Of a stretch of DNA of 64,000 nucleotides, positions 1 to 9,925 are shown piece by piece. The notes under the pieces were generated by a model that saw nothing but the letters and a program-made list of their open reading frames with translations, ran no database searches and was not told the DNA's origin. The stretch spans positions 41,799,725 through 41,863,724 of the forward strand of contig CM035807.1 in the NCBI GenBank assembly GCA_020466095.1. The letters run 5' to 3'. Position 1 is the first letter of the stretch. Each line of letters starts with the position of its first letter. Source of the stretch: Chlorops oryzae (taxonomy: Eukaryota > Arthropoda > Insecta > Diptera > Chloropidae). Made by a program: the position numbers and the translations under genes.

Positions 1-954
1 AGCAGAGATGTCTATTATATTCGAAAACACTGCCATGGGCCAGCGATTATTTTTTCGCTTACAGCTGTAACATGTCAACATTTTTTCAACAGTATCCACA
101 CCACCTTTCGTTGCGTTGTAAAAAGAAATAATATTTGGCAATTTCTTTGGATCATTTCCGATTTCTTTATCGCTGTGCATTGTACTTATAACAATTGCAC
201 TTTTTTTGTGGCCAATATATGAAACGAGGGCTGTATCATCTGTGAAAGCGAATGTTGAATGGAACAAAGCCCTTTTTTTGCAAATTAAAAGCTTTGGTGG
301 AATGCATCCTTTGTTTTTACGCATTGTTCCAACCATTGTCAAATTTTTTTCCAGGAGCTTCTGACCGAGAGAATAGGAAGAAAAGAAATTGTCCATTGTA
401 ATATTATGTCCTTTTAACCCATTTACTAGATCAAGGACTACACGTTCCCCTGGGTTCTTTTCGGTAACTCCCGTTACACCCTTTCCTAAATATGGTTGTG
501 TCTTCCAGACGAAACAGGTTTGAGAACAAACAAGAAGCCAGAATTTAGTCCCATATCTTTCGGGTTTCGATGGCATATACTGGCGAAACTTGCATCGTCC
601 GTGAAAGCCAAGGAGTTGTTCGTCTACAGTTACATTCTCGCTAGGATTGAAAAATTTCGGCAACAAATCACTCCATTTTTCCTAAACTTCACGAATTGGT
701 CCAAATTTGTCTGTAGACTTTTGTTGACGTCGACTGCAAACATCATCGAATCGAATGGTTTTGTGCACATATTTGAATGTTTTTTCAGACATTATAGCAC
801 GAAATATTGGCCGTCCAGAGTCTGCATCAAACAAGTCGTGAAGTGTTTCGTTTTTGGATCTGTGACGATGAAGGAAAAAGTTTTCAAAACAGAATTCCCT
901 GCTTCTAATCGGTTTTGCTTGCACTTACTTGTATACACCAGCTAATATCAAAAC
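1..954 (-). pseudogene. piggyBac-like transposase, C-terminal part (split copy, runs off window)
   Basis: DDE/DDD transposase of the piggyBac superfamily (cut-and-paste at TTAA). On the minus strand the reading frame runs from about 954 to the window edge. The segment GRPIFRAIMS followed by KTIRFDD is typical of the family. All three catalytic aspartates are visible: VDEQLLGF (622-624), TMDNFF (391-393) and GGVDTVEKM (94-96). A 69-bp intron with GTAAGT...CAG borders (860-928) restores LAGVYKSKNET. One in-frame TAG (682-684) interrupts an otherwise open frame, so this copy is probably dead. The N-terminal half lies at 7615-8098, separated by a 6.66-kb insertion with a 12-bp target duplication. 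The extreme C-terminus is outside the window. Confidence 0.88.
943..954. repeat. 12-bp target-site duplication, left copy
   Basis: TAATATCAAAAC here is repeated exactly at 7615-7626. Removing one copy and everything between makes the piggyBac frame continuous (AVLILAGVY), so this is the duplication made by the non-LTR retrotransposon that split the piggyBac. Confidence 0.9.
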
Positions 955-955
955 A

Positions 956-2029
956 TATCAAAACAAATCAAGAGCTTCCTCCGAAAATTTTTTATACAAA
1001 GGTCAGCCTATAAATATCGTGAAAACGTATCCTTACTTAGGTGTAACAGTTTCTAGTACTACGCTCGGCAAATGTGCAATGGAGACTGCTTTGAAAAAAG
1101 GAAAAATGGCACTGAGCTCGGCAGTGCTAACGCTAAGTAAATTCAAGTCGGACTCTTGGGAAGGCAGAGTAAAATTGTTTGACAGTACAATCTCAGCAAC
1201 GCTATTATACTCAGCCGAAGTATGGGGCTTAAGGTACCACGAACAACTCGAAATTGTACAGTCTACCTATTTTAAACGCTTGCTTTCTCTACTTAGAGCT
1301 ACACCTAATGCGTCCCTTAGATTGGAGCTTGGAATCGTAGAAGTCTCCTTTAAAATTTTTAAGCAAACAATGAATTTCATAATTCGCGTTCTTCATATGG
1401 AACAAAGTCGTTATCCCAAACTTTGTCTTCTTCGCCTAACGAATCTTCACATAAATAATGCAAATAATGAGCTAAATTGGGTCTCTCAATTTAATCAATT
1501 CCTCCAATTAATTAGCATGACACATCTTTGGAGCTCACTTGATGCTCAAACTTGGATTAGTAACCGAAAAATTGCTTTTGAACGTTTTATTCGCTATTTG
1601 AAATTTCAAGATATTTTAACTGCCTCTAACGCAAGTGCTACGAACTGCAGAATACTTAGGTCACTGGAAGATAATACCGCTCCATATCTGTTCTATCAAA
1701 ACAAATTTTATATGGCTAATATCTATGCACAATTACGCTTAGCATCCAAATATAATACCAGATTTTGCATTAAAGGCCAAATTTTTCGCTTAGAAATAGA
1801 TAAGCAATGTACTTTATGCAATATGCGCAAAAATGAAACAATTGAACACTTTCTGTTCGAGTGCCCGGTCTACTCAGCAGTTCGATCTTATCACTTGGGT
1901 CTTCTCCTGAACTTTTTTGAAGATAATCGAGTTATGATTATAAACTGTACAGATCCATACGCAATGAAATCAATTTATCTATTTATAGTTAATAGCCTTA
2001 GAATTAGAGCTTTCTTAATGAATGAATAA
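956..2029 (+). CDS. non-LTR retrotransposon ORF2, C-terminal end only
   Basis: About 357 codons of a reverse transcriptase ORF from the thumb region to the stop. The start of the frame reads into flanking piggyBac DNA, so there is no genuine start codon. Visible landmarks are the YPYLGVTVSS motif that follows the RT palm in non-LTR elements, the AEVWGL motif, and a terminal C-x2-C-x9-H-x4-C zinc knuckle (CTLCNMRKNE...HFLFEC, about 1815-1865). The endonuclease and the catalytic RT core are missing through 5' truncation, so it cannot work on its own. The frame is undamaged, which suggests a fairly young insertion. Clade uncertain (R1/LOA/Outcast-like is possible). Confidence 0.85.
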   Translation, partial: YQNKSRASSENFLYKGQPINIVKTYPYLGVTVSSTTLGKCAMETALKKGKMALSSAVLTLSKFKSDSWEGRVKLFDSTISATLLYSAEVWGLRYHEQLEIVQSTYFKRLLSLLRATPNASLRLELGIVEVSFKIFKQTMNFIIRVLHMEQSRYPKLCLLRLTNLHINNANNELNWVSQFNQFLQLISMTHLWSSLDAQTWISNRKIAFERFIRYLKFQDILTASNASATNCRILRSLEDNTAPYLFYQNKFYMANIYAQLRLASKYNTRFCIKGQIFRLEIDKQCTLCNMRKNETIEHFLFECPVYSAVRSYHLGLLLNFFEDNRVMIINCTDPYAMKSIYLFIVNSLRIRAFLMNE

Positions 2030-2071
2030 ATAAACATATTAAAAAAAAAAAATATATATATATATATATAT

Positions 2072-2506
2072 GGGCCAAAATTCTTTTTAATGCCTAAATT
2101 TCTGTCGCTGTGAACGAAATTCAGTGTTCGTAAAAGAGCAAATCAAATTAATAACAAAAAAATTTTACCAAAAAATTTATGAATAACGAAATAAAATACT
2201 CTAGTCCAATTGAAAAAAATCGAATATTACCAAACTTCCATCTTGTTTACTCGCAAATTACAGTAACATTGTTGTCTTGTTTGGCAAGACAAGACAAGAA
2301 AAGACAACAATGTTACCGTAATTTGCGAAGGAAAAAAATTGAATTTTGGTAATAATTGATTTTTTTCAATTGGACTAGAGTATTTTATTTCGTTATTCAT
2401 AAATTTTTTGTTACAACTAATTTTTTATTAATTCGGTTTGCTCCTTCAGAAAAACTGAATTTCATTGACAGGGACAGAAGTTAAGGCATTAAAAAAATTT
2501 TGGCCC
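2072..2506. mobile_element. foldback MITE (about 435 bp, almost entirely palindromic)
   Basis: The left half (GGGCCAAAATTCTTTTTAAT...) is repeated in inverted form in the right half (...AAAAATTTTGGCCC). The arms meet at about 2280-2305 around repeated AAGACAAGAC/AAGACAACAATG sequence. Nothing coding. It sits in a (TA)n tract of the non-LTR 3' UTR, so its exact duplication cannot be set. Confidence 0.8.
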
Positions 2507-2516
2507 ATATACTATA

Positions 2517-2755
2517 TGTGGCAACCTTGCACCGCACCGAGACAGCTGGTCACCTTGTTAAGTGGCCGTTTGAGAGAGTCAGCTGATGACAAAATAGGTC
2601 ATTGGATATGCGCTCGAATCTCTCTCTCTTGAAACCAGACGGCAAGCGATGCGGACTGCTCGCTCTGTAATTTTACAAAAACTTATCGACTAATTGTTTT
2701 CTAATCTTTTTAGTTTACACAAATAAAATTAAATTAAAATTGAACAAACGCTTCA
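2517..2755 (+). repeat. 5' LTR of CsRn1-type element
   Basis: Begins TGTGGCAACC and ends CGCTTCA. It holds CT-repeat sequence (TCTCTCTCTC) and an AATAAAA polyadenylation-like signal near 2721. Matches the 3' LTR except at one base. Confidence 0.93.
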
Positions 2756-2758
2756 ATC

Positions 2759-2772
2759 TGGTGACCCCGACG
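2759..2772 (+). promoter_or_regulatory. primer binding site, probably tRNA-Trp
   Basis: TGGTGACCCCGACG lies three bases after the 5' LTR. From memory, CsRn1-clade elements use tRNA-Trp; alignment to the fly tRNA-Trp 3' end would confirm it. Confidence 0.7.
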
Positions 2773-2840
2773 ATAAATTTGAGCATTGATTCGGAGGAAC
2801 GTATTTTTTACCGGAGAGCGAATTCACGTGTCTGGCAAAA

Positions 2841-3632
2841 ATGGAACAGGAATACTTGCAACCACCAAACGCAGCCACGTTTAGTTCCCCAGCAAAGACC
2901 GAGTTCGGCGTGGATGCGGTATCCACTCCCAAGTTGCCTCTTCCTGTACTCTCCGAAAACGATATCGAATCATTCTTTTATTCAATCGAGTTTTGGTTCG
3001 AAGCGTCAGCAGTATCAGGAGATCACCGAAAATTCTGCATTGTTCTCGCTTGCGTGCCTCAAAGTAAAATCCTACAAATTCGTCCAATCATCGACTCGGC
3101 GCCAAACTCAAATAAATACGAGTATTTGAAAGGAAAATTGATCGAACATTTTTCTGAAAGCGAACAAAGACGGCTACAACGTTTATTTTCAGAATTATCG
3201 TTGGAACATCGCAAGCCGAGCGAATTATTCAACGAAATGAAGAGAGTTGCGGGAAGCTCTTTGAACGATGAGATCTTAGCGAACCTCTGGATAAGCCGTT
3301 TACCTCCCCACGCTCAGGGAGCGCTAATCGCTACCAATTTACTTTTGCCCCAAAAGTTACGCACAGCTGATGCAATTATTGACGCTCTTAACGTGGGTAC
3401 GAACCAAATTAACGCAGTTGAATCAATTCAAACGAACGAAATCTCTGAATTAAAATGCGAGATTGGTAAATTAAAAAAAGAACTGCAGGATCTAAGACAA
3501 AAACGCCCGCGACCTCGTCCAACATCGACCGACAGTAATACCATTTGCTGGTATCACGCCAAATTCGGAGACGCTGCGAAGAAGTGCCGCGATCCTTGCT
3601 CTCTCAGCAAGAAAAACGAATCGAAACCCTGA
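2841..3632 (+). CDS. gag: Gag of CsRn1-type retrotransposon
   Basis: Structural capsid protein, 263 residues, that packages the element RNA into cytoplasmic particles. The middle part (LPVLSENDIESFFYSIEFWF...) is the usual capsid-like region. The C-terminus has the CHCC variant of the zinc knuckle: C-x2-H-x9-C-x3-C, residues about 236-253 (CWYHAKFGD...KKCRDPC), diagnostic of CsRn1 relatives rather than the CCHC of other gypsy elements. ATG 2841 is chosen because it is the first ATG in this frame and gives the expected N-terminus. The frame ends at TGA 3630-3632, and the same frame stays open into pol with no frameshift, which is unusual (see findings). Confidence 0.92.
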   Translation: MEQEYLQPPNAATFSSPAKTEFGVDAVSTPKLPLPVLSENDIESFFYSIEFWFEASAVSGDHRKFCIVLACVPQSKILQIRPIIDSAPNSNKYEYLKGKLIEHFSESEQRRLQRLFSELSLEHRKPSELFNEMKRVAGSSLNDEILANLWISRLPPHAQGALIATNLLLPQKLRTADAIIDALNVGTNQINAVESIQTNEISELKCEIGKLKKELQDLRQKRPRPRPTSTDSNTICWYHAKFGDAAKKCRDPCSLSKKNESKP

Positions 3633-6623
3633 TTATACTCAGCTGATTTCGCCCCAGGTTTCGGCAAACTGCCTGAGGCTACTAACTCATCGCGTTTGAG
3701 AATTTCTGACCCTTTAACCAATCTTAGATTCCTTATTGACACCGGCGCCGAAGTGTCAGTCATTCCAAAGTCGCTCAAATCAGCTCGAGTAAAACCAACA
3801 AAAATGAAATTGTTTGCCGCAAATAACACTCCAATCGCTACTTACGGCGAGGCGCTCATCAACCTTAACCTCAATTTGGGTCGCGAATTCATATGGAGTT
3901 TCTATATCGCTGACGTCAATCAAGCGATAATCGGAGCCGATTTCTTGGCTCACCATAACCTATTAGTCGACGTCAGCGGCCGCCGTCTCATAGATGGAAC
4001 CACGAGGCTCCAAACGATATGCACGCTAAGCAACGACAAAACACCTACGATTAAGGCTTTCGGCTTAAAAAACGTGGCTTTCCATGAAATTTTGAGAGAA
4101 TTTCCCAACGTTTTGCAATGTAGGACGCCAGGAACAAAGACTAAATCGGTTGTACATCATCACATCGAAACATCGGGTCAACCAGTCTACGCTAGGCCCA
4201 GACGTCTCTCCCCGGAAAAACTCACAGCAGCACGAAAAGAATTTGATCTCCTCATGAAGCTAGGAATATGCCGCCCATCAAGCAGCAACTGGGCCAGTCC
4301 GCTCCATATGGTGAAAAAGGCGGACGGGTCTTGGAGGCCATGTGGCGATTACCGCTCACTCAACGCCGCAACCGTCCCGGACCGATATCCACTACCGTAC
4401 TTACAGGACTTTTCAACAATACTGGCCGGAAAATCAATTTTTTCAAAAATTGATTTGAAGAAAGCTTTTCATCAGGTACCTATTTATCCCGAAGACGTGC
4501 CTAAAACAGCTATCAGCACGCCTTTCGGGCTCTACGAGTTCACCTATATGACCTTCGGACTACGAAACGCAGCACAAACATTCCAGCGTCTCATTCATGA
4601 GGTTTTCAGAGGCCTTGATTTCGTCTTCGCATACTTGGACGACGTTTGCATAGCATCCGCATCACCAGAAGAGCATGAGAATCATTTGAGGCAAGTACTG
4701 CAACGCATCGATAGTAACAATCTCACAATCAATCCCGAAAAATCCGAATTTGGAGTCACAGAACTGAATTTTCTGGGACACCGAATTTCCGCTGACGGTA
4801 TTCGACCACTTACGCAACGCATTCAAGACCTACTCACCTTTCCGCGTCCTACAATTGCCAAAGAATTAAAAAGATTTCTAGCAATGATTAATTTTTATCG
4901 CCGTTTCCTTCCTAAGGCTATTGAAGTACAGGCGCCGCTTTTCACGATGATCAAGGGCAATATTAAAAACGACAGGACTCCTCTCAAGTGGACGCAAGAG
5001 GCAGACGGCAGCTTCAACGCCTGCAAACAACAGCTTGCAGATTGTACTTTGCTTGCGCATCCTACTCCAAACGCCGAACTATCCCTTTTGGTGGACGCGT
5101 CCAACACAGCGGCTGGCGCTGTGCTACAGCAAATCAACGGTTCCAAAATCGAGCCACTGGGATTCTTTTCACGCAAATTTTCCGCTGCAGAGTCCAGATA
5201 CAGCACCTATGACAGGGAGTTGACGGCAATCTATCTGGCCGTTCGTCATTTTCGTTACCTTATGGAAGGACGACAGTGCCATATCTACACGGACCACAAA
5301 CCGCTGACATTCGCTTTCAAGAAAAAGCTCGAAAAGACCTCAGACCGCCAGGCGCGCCAACTAGACTTTATTAGTCAAATCACCACGGATTTAAGGCACA
5401 TAGAAGGTAACAAGAACATCGTCGCAGACGTACTTTCGAGAATTCAGCAGATCGACGGAGAAATAATCGATTACGAGCTACTGGCTAACGATCAGGAAAC
5501 CGACGAGGAGCTGCATACATTCCTGAATCAAGGTAGTAACGATCATTCATTAAAACTAAAACGTTTTGCTCTTCCTTGCAGTAAAAAGTCATTATATTGC
5601 GATTTCTCTACCGATAAAATTCGCCCATTCATTACGAAGAAATTCCGGCAACGCTTTCTCAAGGCTACCCATAATCTCGCACACCCCGGCTCAAGGGCTA
5701 CCGCACGACTGATGACCGAGAGATTTGTGTGGCCAGGAATTCGGAAAGACAGCATCGCTTTTGCAAGGAGCTGTAACGAATGCCAGCGCAATAAAATAAG
5801 CCGACACACATCAGCGCCTTTGGTCAGGAGAAACCTTCCATCCCAGAGATTCCAGCACATCCACCTCGACATTGTTGGCCCGTTCCCAGAATCTGATGGT
5901 AATCGGTACTGCCTAACGATTATCGACCGCTTTACGCGGTGGCCGGCAGCCATTCCAATACCCGACATGACAGCACAAACAGTTGGGCGAGCCTTGATAT
6001 CCGGCTGGATCGCGCACTTCGGGATTCCAATGGACCTTACTACAGACCTAGGCAGGCAATTTGTTGGCTCGTTGTTCCAAGAGCTAATGAAGTTACTGGG
6101 AATACGGCACTTACGAACGACACCTTACCACCCACAGAGCAACGGCCTAATAGAAAGGTGGCATCGTACTCTAAAATCAGCCATTCTTTGCCACGGAAAG
6201 AACAATTGGTCAACATATTTGCCGATGATACTGCTAGGCTTACGATCGACATTCAAAGAAGACCTAAAATGCACACCAGCGGAGCTAGTATTCGGGTGCA
6301 CCCTGAGGCTTCCTTCTGAATTCTTGGCCGATGCCAACTCCACGCCAGCATCCGAATTCGTTCAGCAGCTGCGCCAAACTATGCAAGACCTCCGACCAAC
6401 CGAAACTACATGGCATTCTCCCAAAAATATTTTTATTCAGCCTAAGCTGCGCTCTTGCGAATATGTTTTCCTACGAGATGACTCAATTAGACCATCCTTG
6501 TCGTCACCATACAGCGGGCCTTTCAAGGTAGTGGAACGCCATCCGAAATATTTTGAAATCGAAAGATCCGGTAAAAAACAAAAGATTTCAATAGACCGCC
6601 TCAAGCCAGCCTTTTCAGCTTAA
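3633..6623 (+). CDS. pol: Pol polyprotein (protease, RT, RNase H, integrase) of CsRn1-type element
   Basis: Directly follows the Gag stop codon in the same frame; the first ATG is at 3696. Domains in order, numbered from that ATG: aspartic protease [13 protein letters not shown] (D15), reverse transcriptase with the FAYLDDV catalytic motif, RNase H ([35 protein letters not shown]), integrase zinc domain (H-x3-H and CNECQ), then DDE core ([27 protein letters not shown]) and a C-terminal GPFKVVERH region. At 975 residues or more it is full length for the family with no internal stop or frameshift. Expressed presumably as Gag-Pol by stop-codon readthrough, or else the TGA is a mutation. The LTR identity and open frames suggest a recently active copy. 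Confidence 0.94.
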   Translation, partial: LYSADFAPGFGKLPEATNSSRLRISDPLTNLRFLIDTGAEVSVIPKSLKSARVKPTKMKLFAANNTPIATYGEALINLNLNLGREFIWSFYIADVNQAIIGADFLAHHNLLVDVSGRRLIDGTTRLQTICTLSNDKTPTIKAFGLKNVAFHEILREFPNVLQCRTPGTKTKSVVHHHIETSGQPVYARPRRLSPEKLTAARKEFDLLMKLGICRPSSSNWASPLHMVKKADGSWRPCGDYRSLNAATVPDRYPLPYLQDFSTILAGKSIFSKIDLKKAFHQVPIYPEDVPKTAISTPFGLYEFTYMTFGLRNAAQTFQRLIHEVFRGLDFVFAYLDDVCIASASPEEHENHLRQVLQRIDSNNLTINPEKSEFGVTELNFLGHRISADGIRPLTQRIQDLLTFPRPTIAKELKRFLAMINFYRRFLPKAIEVQAPLFTMIKGNIKNDRTPLKWTQEADGSFNACKQQLADCTLLAHPTPNAELSLLVDASNTAAGAVLQQINGSKIEPLGFFSRKFSAAESRYSTYDRELTAIYLAVRHFRYLMEGRQCHIYTDHKPLTFAFKKKLEKTSDRQARQLDFISQITTDLRHIEGNKNIVADVLSRIQQIDGEIIDYELLANDQETDEELHTFLNQGSNDHSLKLKRFALPCSKKSLYCDFSTDKIRPFITKKFRQRFLKATHNLAHPGSRATARLMTERFVWPGIRKDSIAFARSCNECQRNKISRHTSAPLVRRNLPSQRFQHIHLDIVGPFPESDGNRYCLTIIDRFTRWPAAIPIPDMTAQTVGRALISGWIAHFGIPMDLTTDLGRQFVGSLFQELMKLLGIRHLRTTPYHPQSNGLIERWHRTLKSAILCHGKNNWSTYLPMILLGLRSTFKEDLKCTPAELVFGCTLRLPSEFLADANSTPASEFVQQLRQTMQDLRPTETTWHSPKNIFIQPKLRSCEYVFLRDDSIRPSLSSPYSGPFKVVERHPKYFEIERSGKKQKISIDRLKPAFSA

Positions 6624-6631
6624 AAAACTCC

Positions 6632-6642
6632 AAGGGGGGTAC
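6632..6642 (+). promoter_or_regulatory. polypurine tract
   Basis: AAGGGGGGTAC immediately precedes the 3' LTR and would prime plus-strand DNA synthesis. Confidence 0.85.
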
Positions 6643-6881
6643 TGTGGCAACCTTGCACCGCACCGAGACAGCTGGTCACCTTGTTAAGTGGCCGTTTGAG
6701 AGAGTCAGCTGATGACAAAATAGGTCATTGGATATGCGCTCGAATCTCTCTCTCTTGAAACCAGACGGCAAGCGATGCGGACTGCTCGCTCTGTAATTTT
6801 ACAAAAACTTATCGACTTATTGTTTTCTAATCTTTTTAGTTTACACAAATAAAATTAAATTAAAATTGAACAAACGCTTCA
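6643..6881 (+). repeat. 3' LTR of CsRn1-type element
   Basis: 239 bp, TGTGGCAACC...CGCTTCA, one mismatch to the 5' LTR; followed by the TATA target duplication. Confidence 0.93.
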
Positions 6882-6906
6882 TATATATAAATAAAACTAT
6901 ATATAT

Positions 6907-7522
6907 CGATAGCTTCGGATAGAAAGGGCGTAACTCATTATTTTGCTACTTTACAGGAGAAGGAAAAAACTTCATAAAATCGCAAAGGTTAGATATTTAA
7001 AAAAAGTTTAAACGCAAAGTCAATTAAATACTACGCACGAAATTTGTTTTAGGCTTGAATTTTTATTTTTTCTGTGTTTCGAGCAGTTTTCTGAGTTAGG
7101 GCTTTTTGATATCAATTTTCGTTCAAAACACGTGAGTTAGGTCTTTGTACGCAAAGTTTAAAATATAAATAAAATTATAAGATGCGATCCAGCACTATAC
7201 TATAACCAATAATATCGGTTAGTGGTTTCTATTGATAAAATTAATTCAAAACAAATATTTTTTGAAACGCATTATTCACTGTTTTCACGTTCGTGTCTTG
7301 AGTCTTTGCATGCATACAGACCAAGAGAGACATGCAAAGACTTAAGAAAGGAACGTTCGCTATGAGTTAGGGCTTTTTTAAAAGTAACTATAACTTCGGT
7401 ATTTTCATTCAAAGGTCGTCAATTTTTTTGGAGGGGGTGTATTTGAGAGTCGACCATCAGAAAATGCAAAAATCTCGTTTTTAAAAAAAAATGAGTTACG
7501 CCCTTTCTATCCGAAGCTATCG
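6907..7522. mobile_element. MITE, 616 bp, TIR CGATAGCTTCGGATAG
   Basis: Terminal inverted repeat of about 32 bp: CGATAGCTTCGGATAGAAAG at the left end is inverted at the right end (7490-7522). The motif GAGTTAGGGCTTTTT recurs inside (7093, 7363), with a variant near 7135. Flanked by AT repeats on both sides, so the duplication is ambiguous. No coding sequence. Confidence 0.82.
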
Positions 7523-7614
7523 ATATATATATCTTGTAACATAACCAAACCTCCTTCTGTTACAACCTAGAGTTTAGAAACAGAAGTAAAATAAATATTG
7601 AATTGAATTGAAAA

Positions 7615-8502
7615 TAATATCAAAACAGCAATATAAGCCCGAAATAAATCGACGTCTATGTTGACATGGTCACCGCCATGCAAATGTTTTCCGTACTTGT
7701 TCGTGTTCGTGATGATTATATTTTCAATTTCTGGTGGCAGAAACAGCAAAAATGCTTCCATCTTGTTTTGAATTCGGCTCGTTGCTAACCTTGTAGGCCC
7801 TAAAAAAACACAAAAAATATTGAAATATATTACGAGAAATGTTTTGCCGCTTATCTAGTTTCAAATTAATGACGTTAGTGGTTCGTCGTGGTTCTGGACT
7901 CCAAAGAGTGCCATCCTTCGATTCAAACTCTTGATCGATTGCGACGAAGTCATCAGCTTCACTCACGGTTTCACTTGGCGAAAATTCAACATCTCCCTCT
8001 GGATCGTAATCACTGTCTTCATCCGAGCTATAATCGCTCTCTTCATCTAAAATATGTCCCACTTCTTCACTCGTCAAATATCTTGGACGCGGTTCCATTT
8101 TTCAAATTCAAAGAAAAAATCGTAACTTTTACGTTAGAAATGTGATTTCGAAAAGTTGGCATTTACTGGTCCAACAGAAAAACGTTTTTTGCAACGAGTA
8201 TTTATATCAAATTTCAATGAACCGACTAAGAATTGTAGGATTTAGTATCGAAAGCTCATATTAGTTTTCCGTTTTGCACATATCGTCATATATGCCCCAA
8301 TTGGGGCAGAAAGATCGGATAATGAATTTTCTAATTTTTTCAGAGGCCCTTATAGTGATTGAACCAAAACTTTTCAAATTAAACCAAAATCGGATAATAT
8401 TAAAAGTTGCAAAGTATGGGGTGGAAAATTAAAAGAAGAAAAAATTTATGAGAAAAAGAAGAAAAATGCCCCATATGGGGCAAAGGTCATAGCACGGTTA
8501 AA
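7615..8502 (-). pseudogene. piggyBac-like transposase, N-terminal part and 5' flank
   Basis: Second half of the split piggyBac. ATG at 8096-8098. The first exon is acidic (DEESDYSSDEDSDYDPEG), as usual for piggyBac N-termini. A short intron probably lies near 7800-7833. The downstream exon reads MEAFLLFLPPEIENIII and RAYIAVLIL, the start of the conserved DDE_Tnp_1_7-type domain, and then stops exactly at the 12-bp duplication. Upstream, 8099-8502 holds the element end, including two inverted CCCCA-TGGGGC motifs (8293-8307 and 8469-8480); TTAA at 8499-8502 may mark the insertion site. Separated from its C-terminal half at 1-954. Confidence 0.82.
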
Positions 8503-8508
8503 CCAGAA

Positions 8509-8886
8509 ATGCGTTATAAGAAAATTTCAGTAGAAGGACAAGATTTATTTGGCTTTATTGATACAGGGTCAGATGTTTGCATCATTCAAGAAAGTGTGCT
8601 CAAGAATTTAAAAAATTTATCCGTTGAAAACAAGTATACTCTGTTGTATGGAATTGGTAATATGCCTATTAAAACAAAGGGTTTTTTTACGGCAACCATA
8701 AAAGTTGACGAACTCGAAGTTGAGCAAAAATTTGTTGTTGTCGCCAATGGTATATTGAAGCACAATGTGTTAATCGGAAGTGACTTTATAAACAAATTCG
8801 AGTATATAAGTAATGAAAATGGTTATACCTTTTTACGGTTACTAAATGATGAACAAGTTTTAAACGTGTATCAAATTAGAAAATAA
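8509..8886 (+). pseudogene. Ty3/gypsy protease fragment
   Basis: Retropepsin domain of an old gypsy element. LFGFIDTGSDVCII carries the DTG catalytic triad, and HNVLIGSDFINKF is the second conserved protease motif. The frame ends at TAA 8884-8886, and linker sequence of the same polyprotein continues in another frame (YQTKQKEVECPIQLTITL) to about 9020, where the long-inverted-repeat transposon begins. Gag is absent: the left boundary is the piggyBac end. RT to integrase of probably the same element resume at 14118. Confidence 0.8.
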
Positions 8887-9027
8887 GAAGATATTTAGTA
8901 CGGTGACGTCACAGTACAAACAAAGCAACATATAAAAGAACTAATTGCAGTGTATCAAACGAAACAAAAAGAAGTTGAATGCCCAATACAGCTAACAATA
9001 ACACTGCTTAACAAATTTGGAATTTAT

Positions 9028-9900
9028 AAAAAGCAACTGAATATTTGTGCAATTTTCCTGTAGATCTCGGCCTCCTAAGCAAGAAAAAAAATTTTTTTAA
9101 TTTTTTTATGGAAGAGTTTTTGAGAAAAAATTTTTTGAAATTTTTTTCAGTGCATTTCGTAGGTGCACTTGCTATTTCAAGCATATCTCGGGCCCCGATC
9201 TACCGATTTTAATAAATATATTTTCCAAATATAGATAATTAAGCTCCCTACAACTTTTAGAAACAAAGTTTTTGATTTGCATGAGTAGTTTTAGTGCTAG
9301 AGGTGCAATTATACAAGAAAATTGTGTTTTTTTCAAAAAAATCAGGGTAAATTTTTCATATAAAAATTTGTAAAAAATAGAAATCGAAGTGGAAAACCCA
9401 TTTTCAAATTTTTTGCGTATAGCTAAGTATTTCTTCTAAAAAATAAGCCCCGTTTGGCTAAAAGCGGTGAAAAATTTACGGAGCTATGATTTTTTTGCCA
9501 AAACACTAAAAAATCGATATTTCACAATTTTTGCTTTGTTCACAAAACTTGTTCATATGAGCCGAAATTATTTTATGAAGGTGCAATTGAGTAAATTTTC
9601 ACATATATAAATGCATAAATGCTGCCTCTTTATTGATTAAAAATGAATGTCGTTTTGCCCTGCCTTTTAGAATATTGTGGTGGATTTGTTTACCTGCCGG
9701 TCTCAATGACCTGTACCAGATAAAAAAGGGTGCAGTGCTTTCCCTTAGTGGAAAAAAATATAAGGTATCATGAATACGTTTTGTGCGTTAACGTCAGTTT
9801 TTATACTAAACGTGTTTCTTTACTTTCAATTTTGCCTAATGAATTGAGCGTAGTATAAAATACCTGAGATTTTGCATACTTTACATACATACTTACATAC
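9028..9900 (+). repeat. long terminal inverted repeat, left arm
   Basis: Inverted partner of about 13186-14060. No ORF. Contains several runs of A/T and the phrase GGTGCAATT twice. Such long arms could hold transposase binding sites and promoter sequence. Confidence 0.88.
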
Positions 9901-9925
9901 AGTATAGAAAATTTATGGCAATATA

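Larger units (their letters stand above)
2517..6881 (+). mobile_element. full-length Ty3/gypsy LTR retrotransposon, CsRn1 clade
   Basis: Complete 4365-bp element: two 239-bp LTRs (2517-2755 and 6643-6881), primer binding site, gag, pol, polypurine tract and a 4-bp target duplication TATA (2513-2516 and 6882-6885). The LTRs differ at only one position by eye (GACTAATTG versus GACTTATTG), so the insertion is very recent. CsRn1 assignment rests on the unusual Gag CHCC zinc motif and on a primer binding site that looks like that for tRNA-Trp, both known for that clade. There is no env. Confidence 0.93.
955..7614 (+). mobile_element. 5'-truncated non-LTR retrotransposon with three nested elements
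   Basis: Bounded by the 12-bp duplication TAATATCAAAAC. The 5' end is truncated inside ORF2 and the 3' end is the short direct repeat TTGAATTGAATTGAA (about 7597-7612), a tail form common in insect non-LTR elements. Its own sequence is 955-2071 and about 7523-7614, joined through scraps around 2507-2516 and 6882-6906. Between these pieces lie a foldback MITE, a CsRn1 LTR retrotransposon and a second MITE, all inserted into its AT-rich 3' UTR. Confidence 0.85.

Noticed and set aside
2740..3129. 129-codon ORF overlapping gag in another frame
   Set aside because: Starts inside the LTR and primer site and shows no domain; it is a shadow of the leader and gag.
7724..8098. Acidic 124-codon ORF as a host gene
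   Set aside because: Downstream exon and the joined C-terminal part show it is the acidic N-terminus of a piggyBac transposase.
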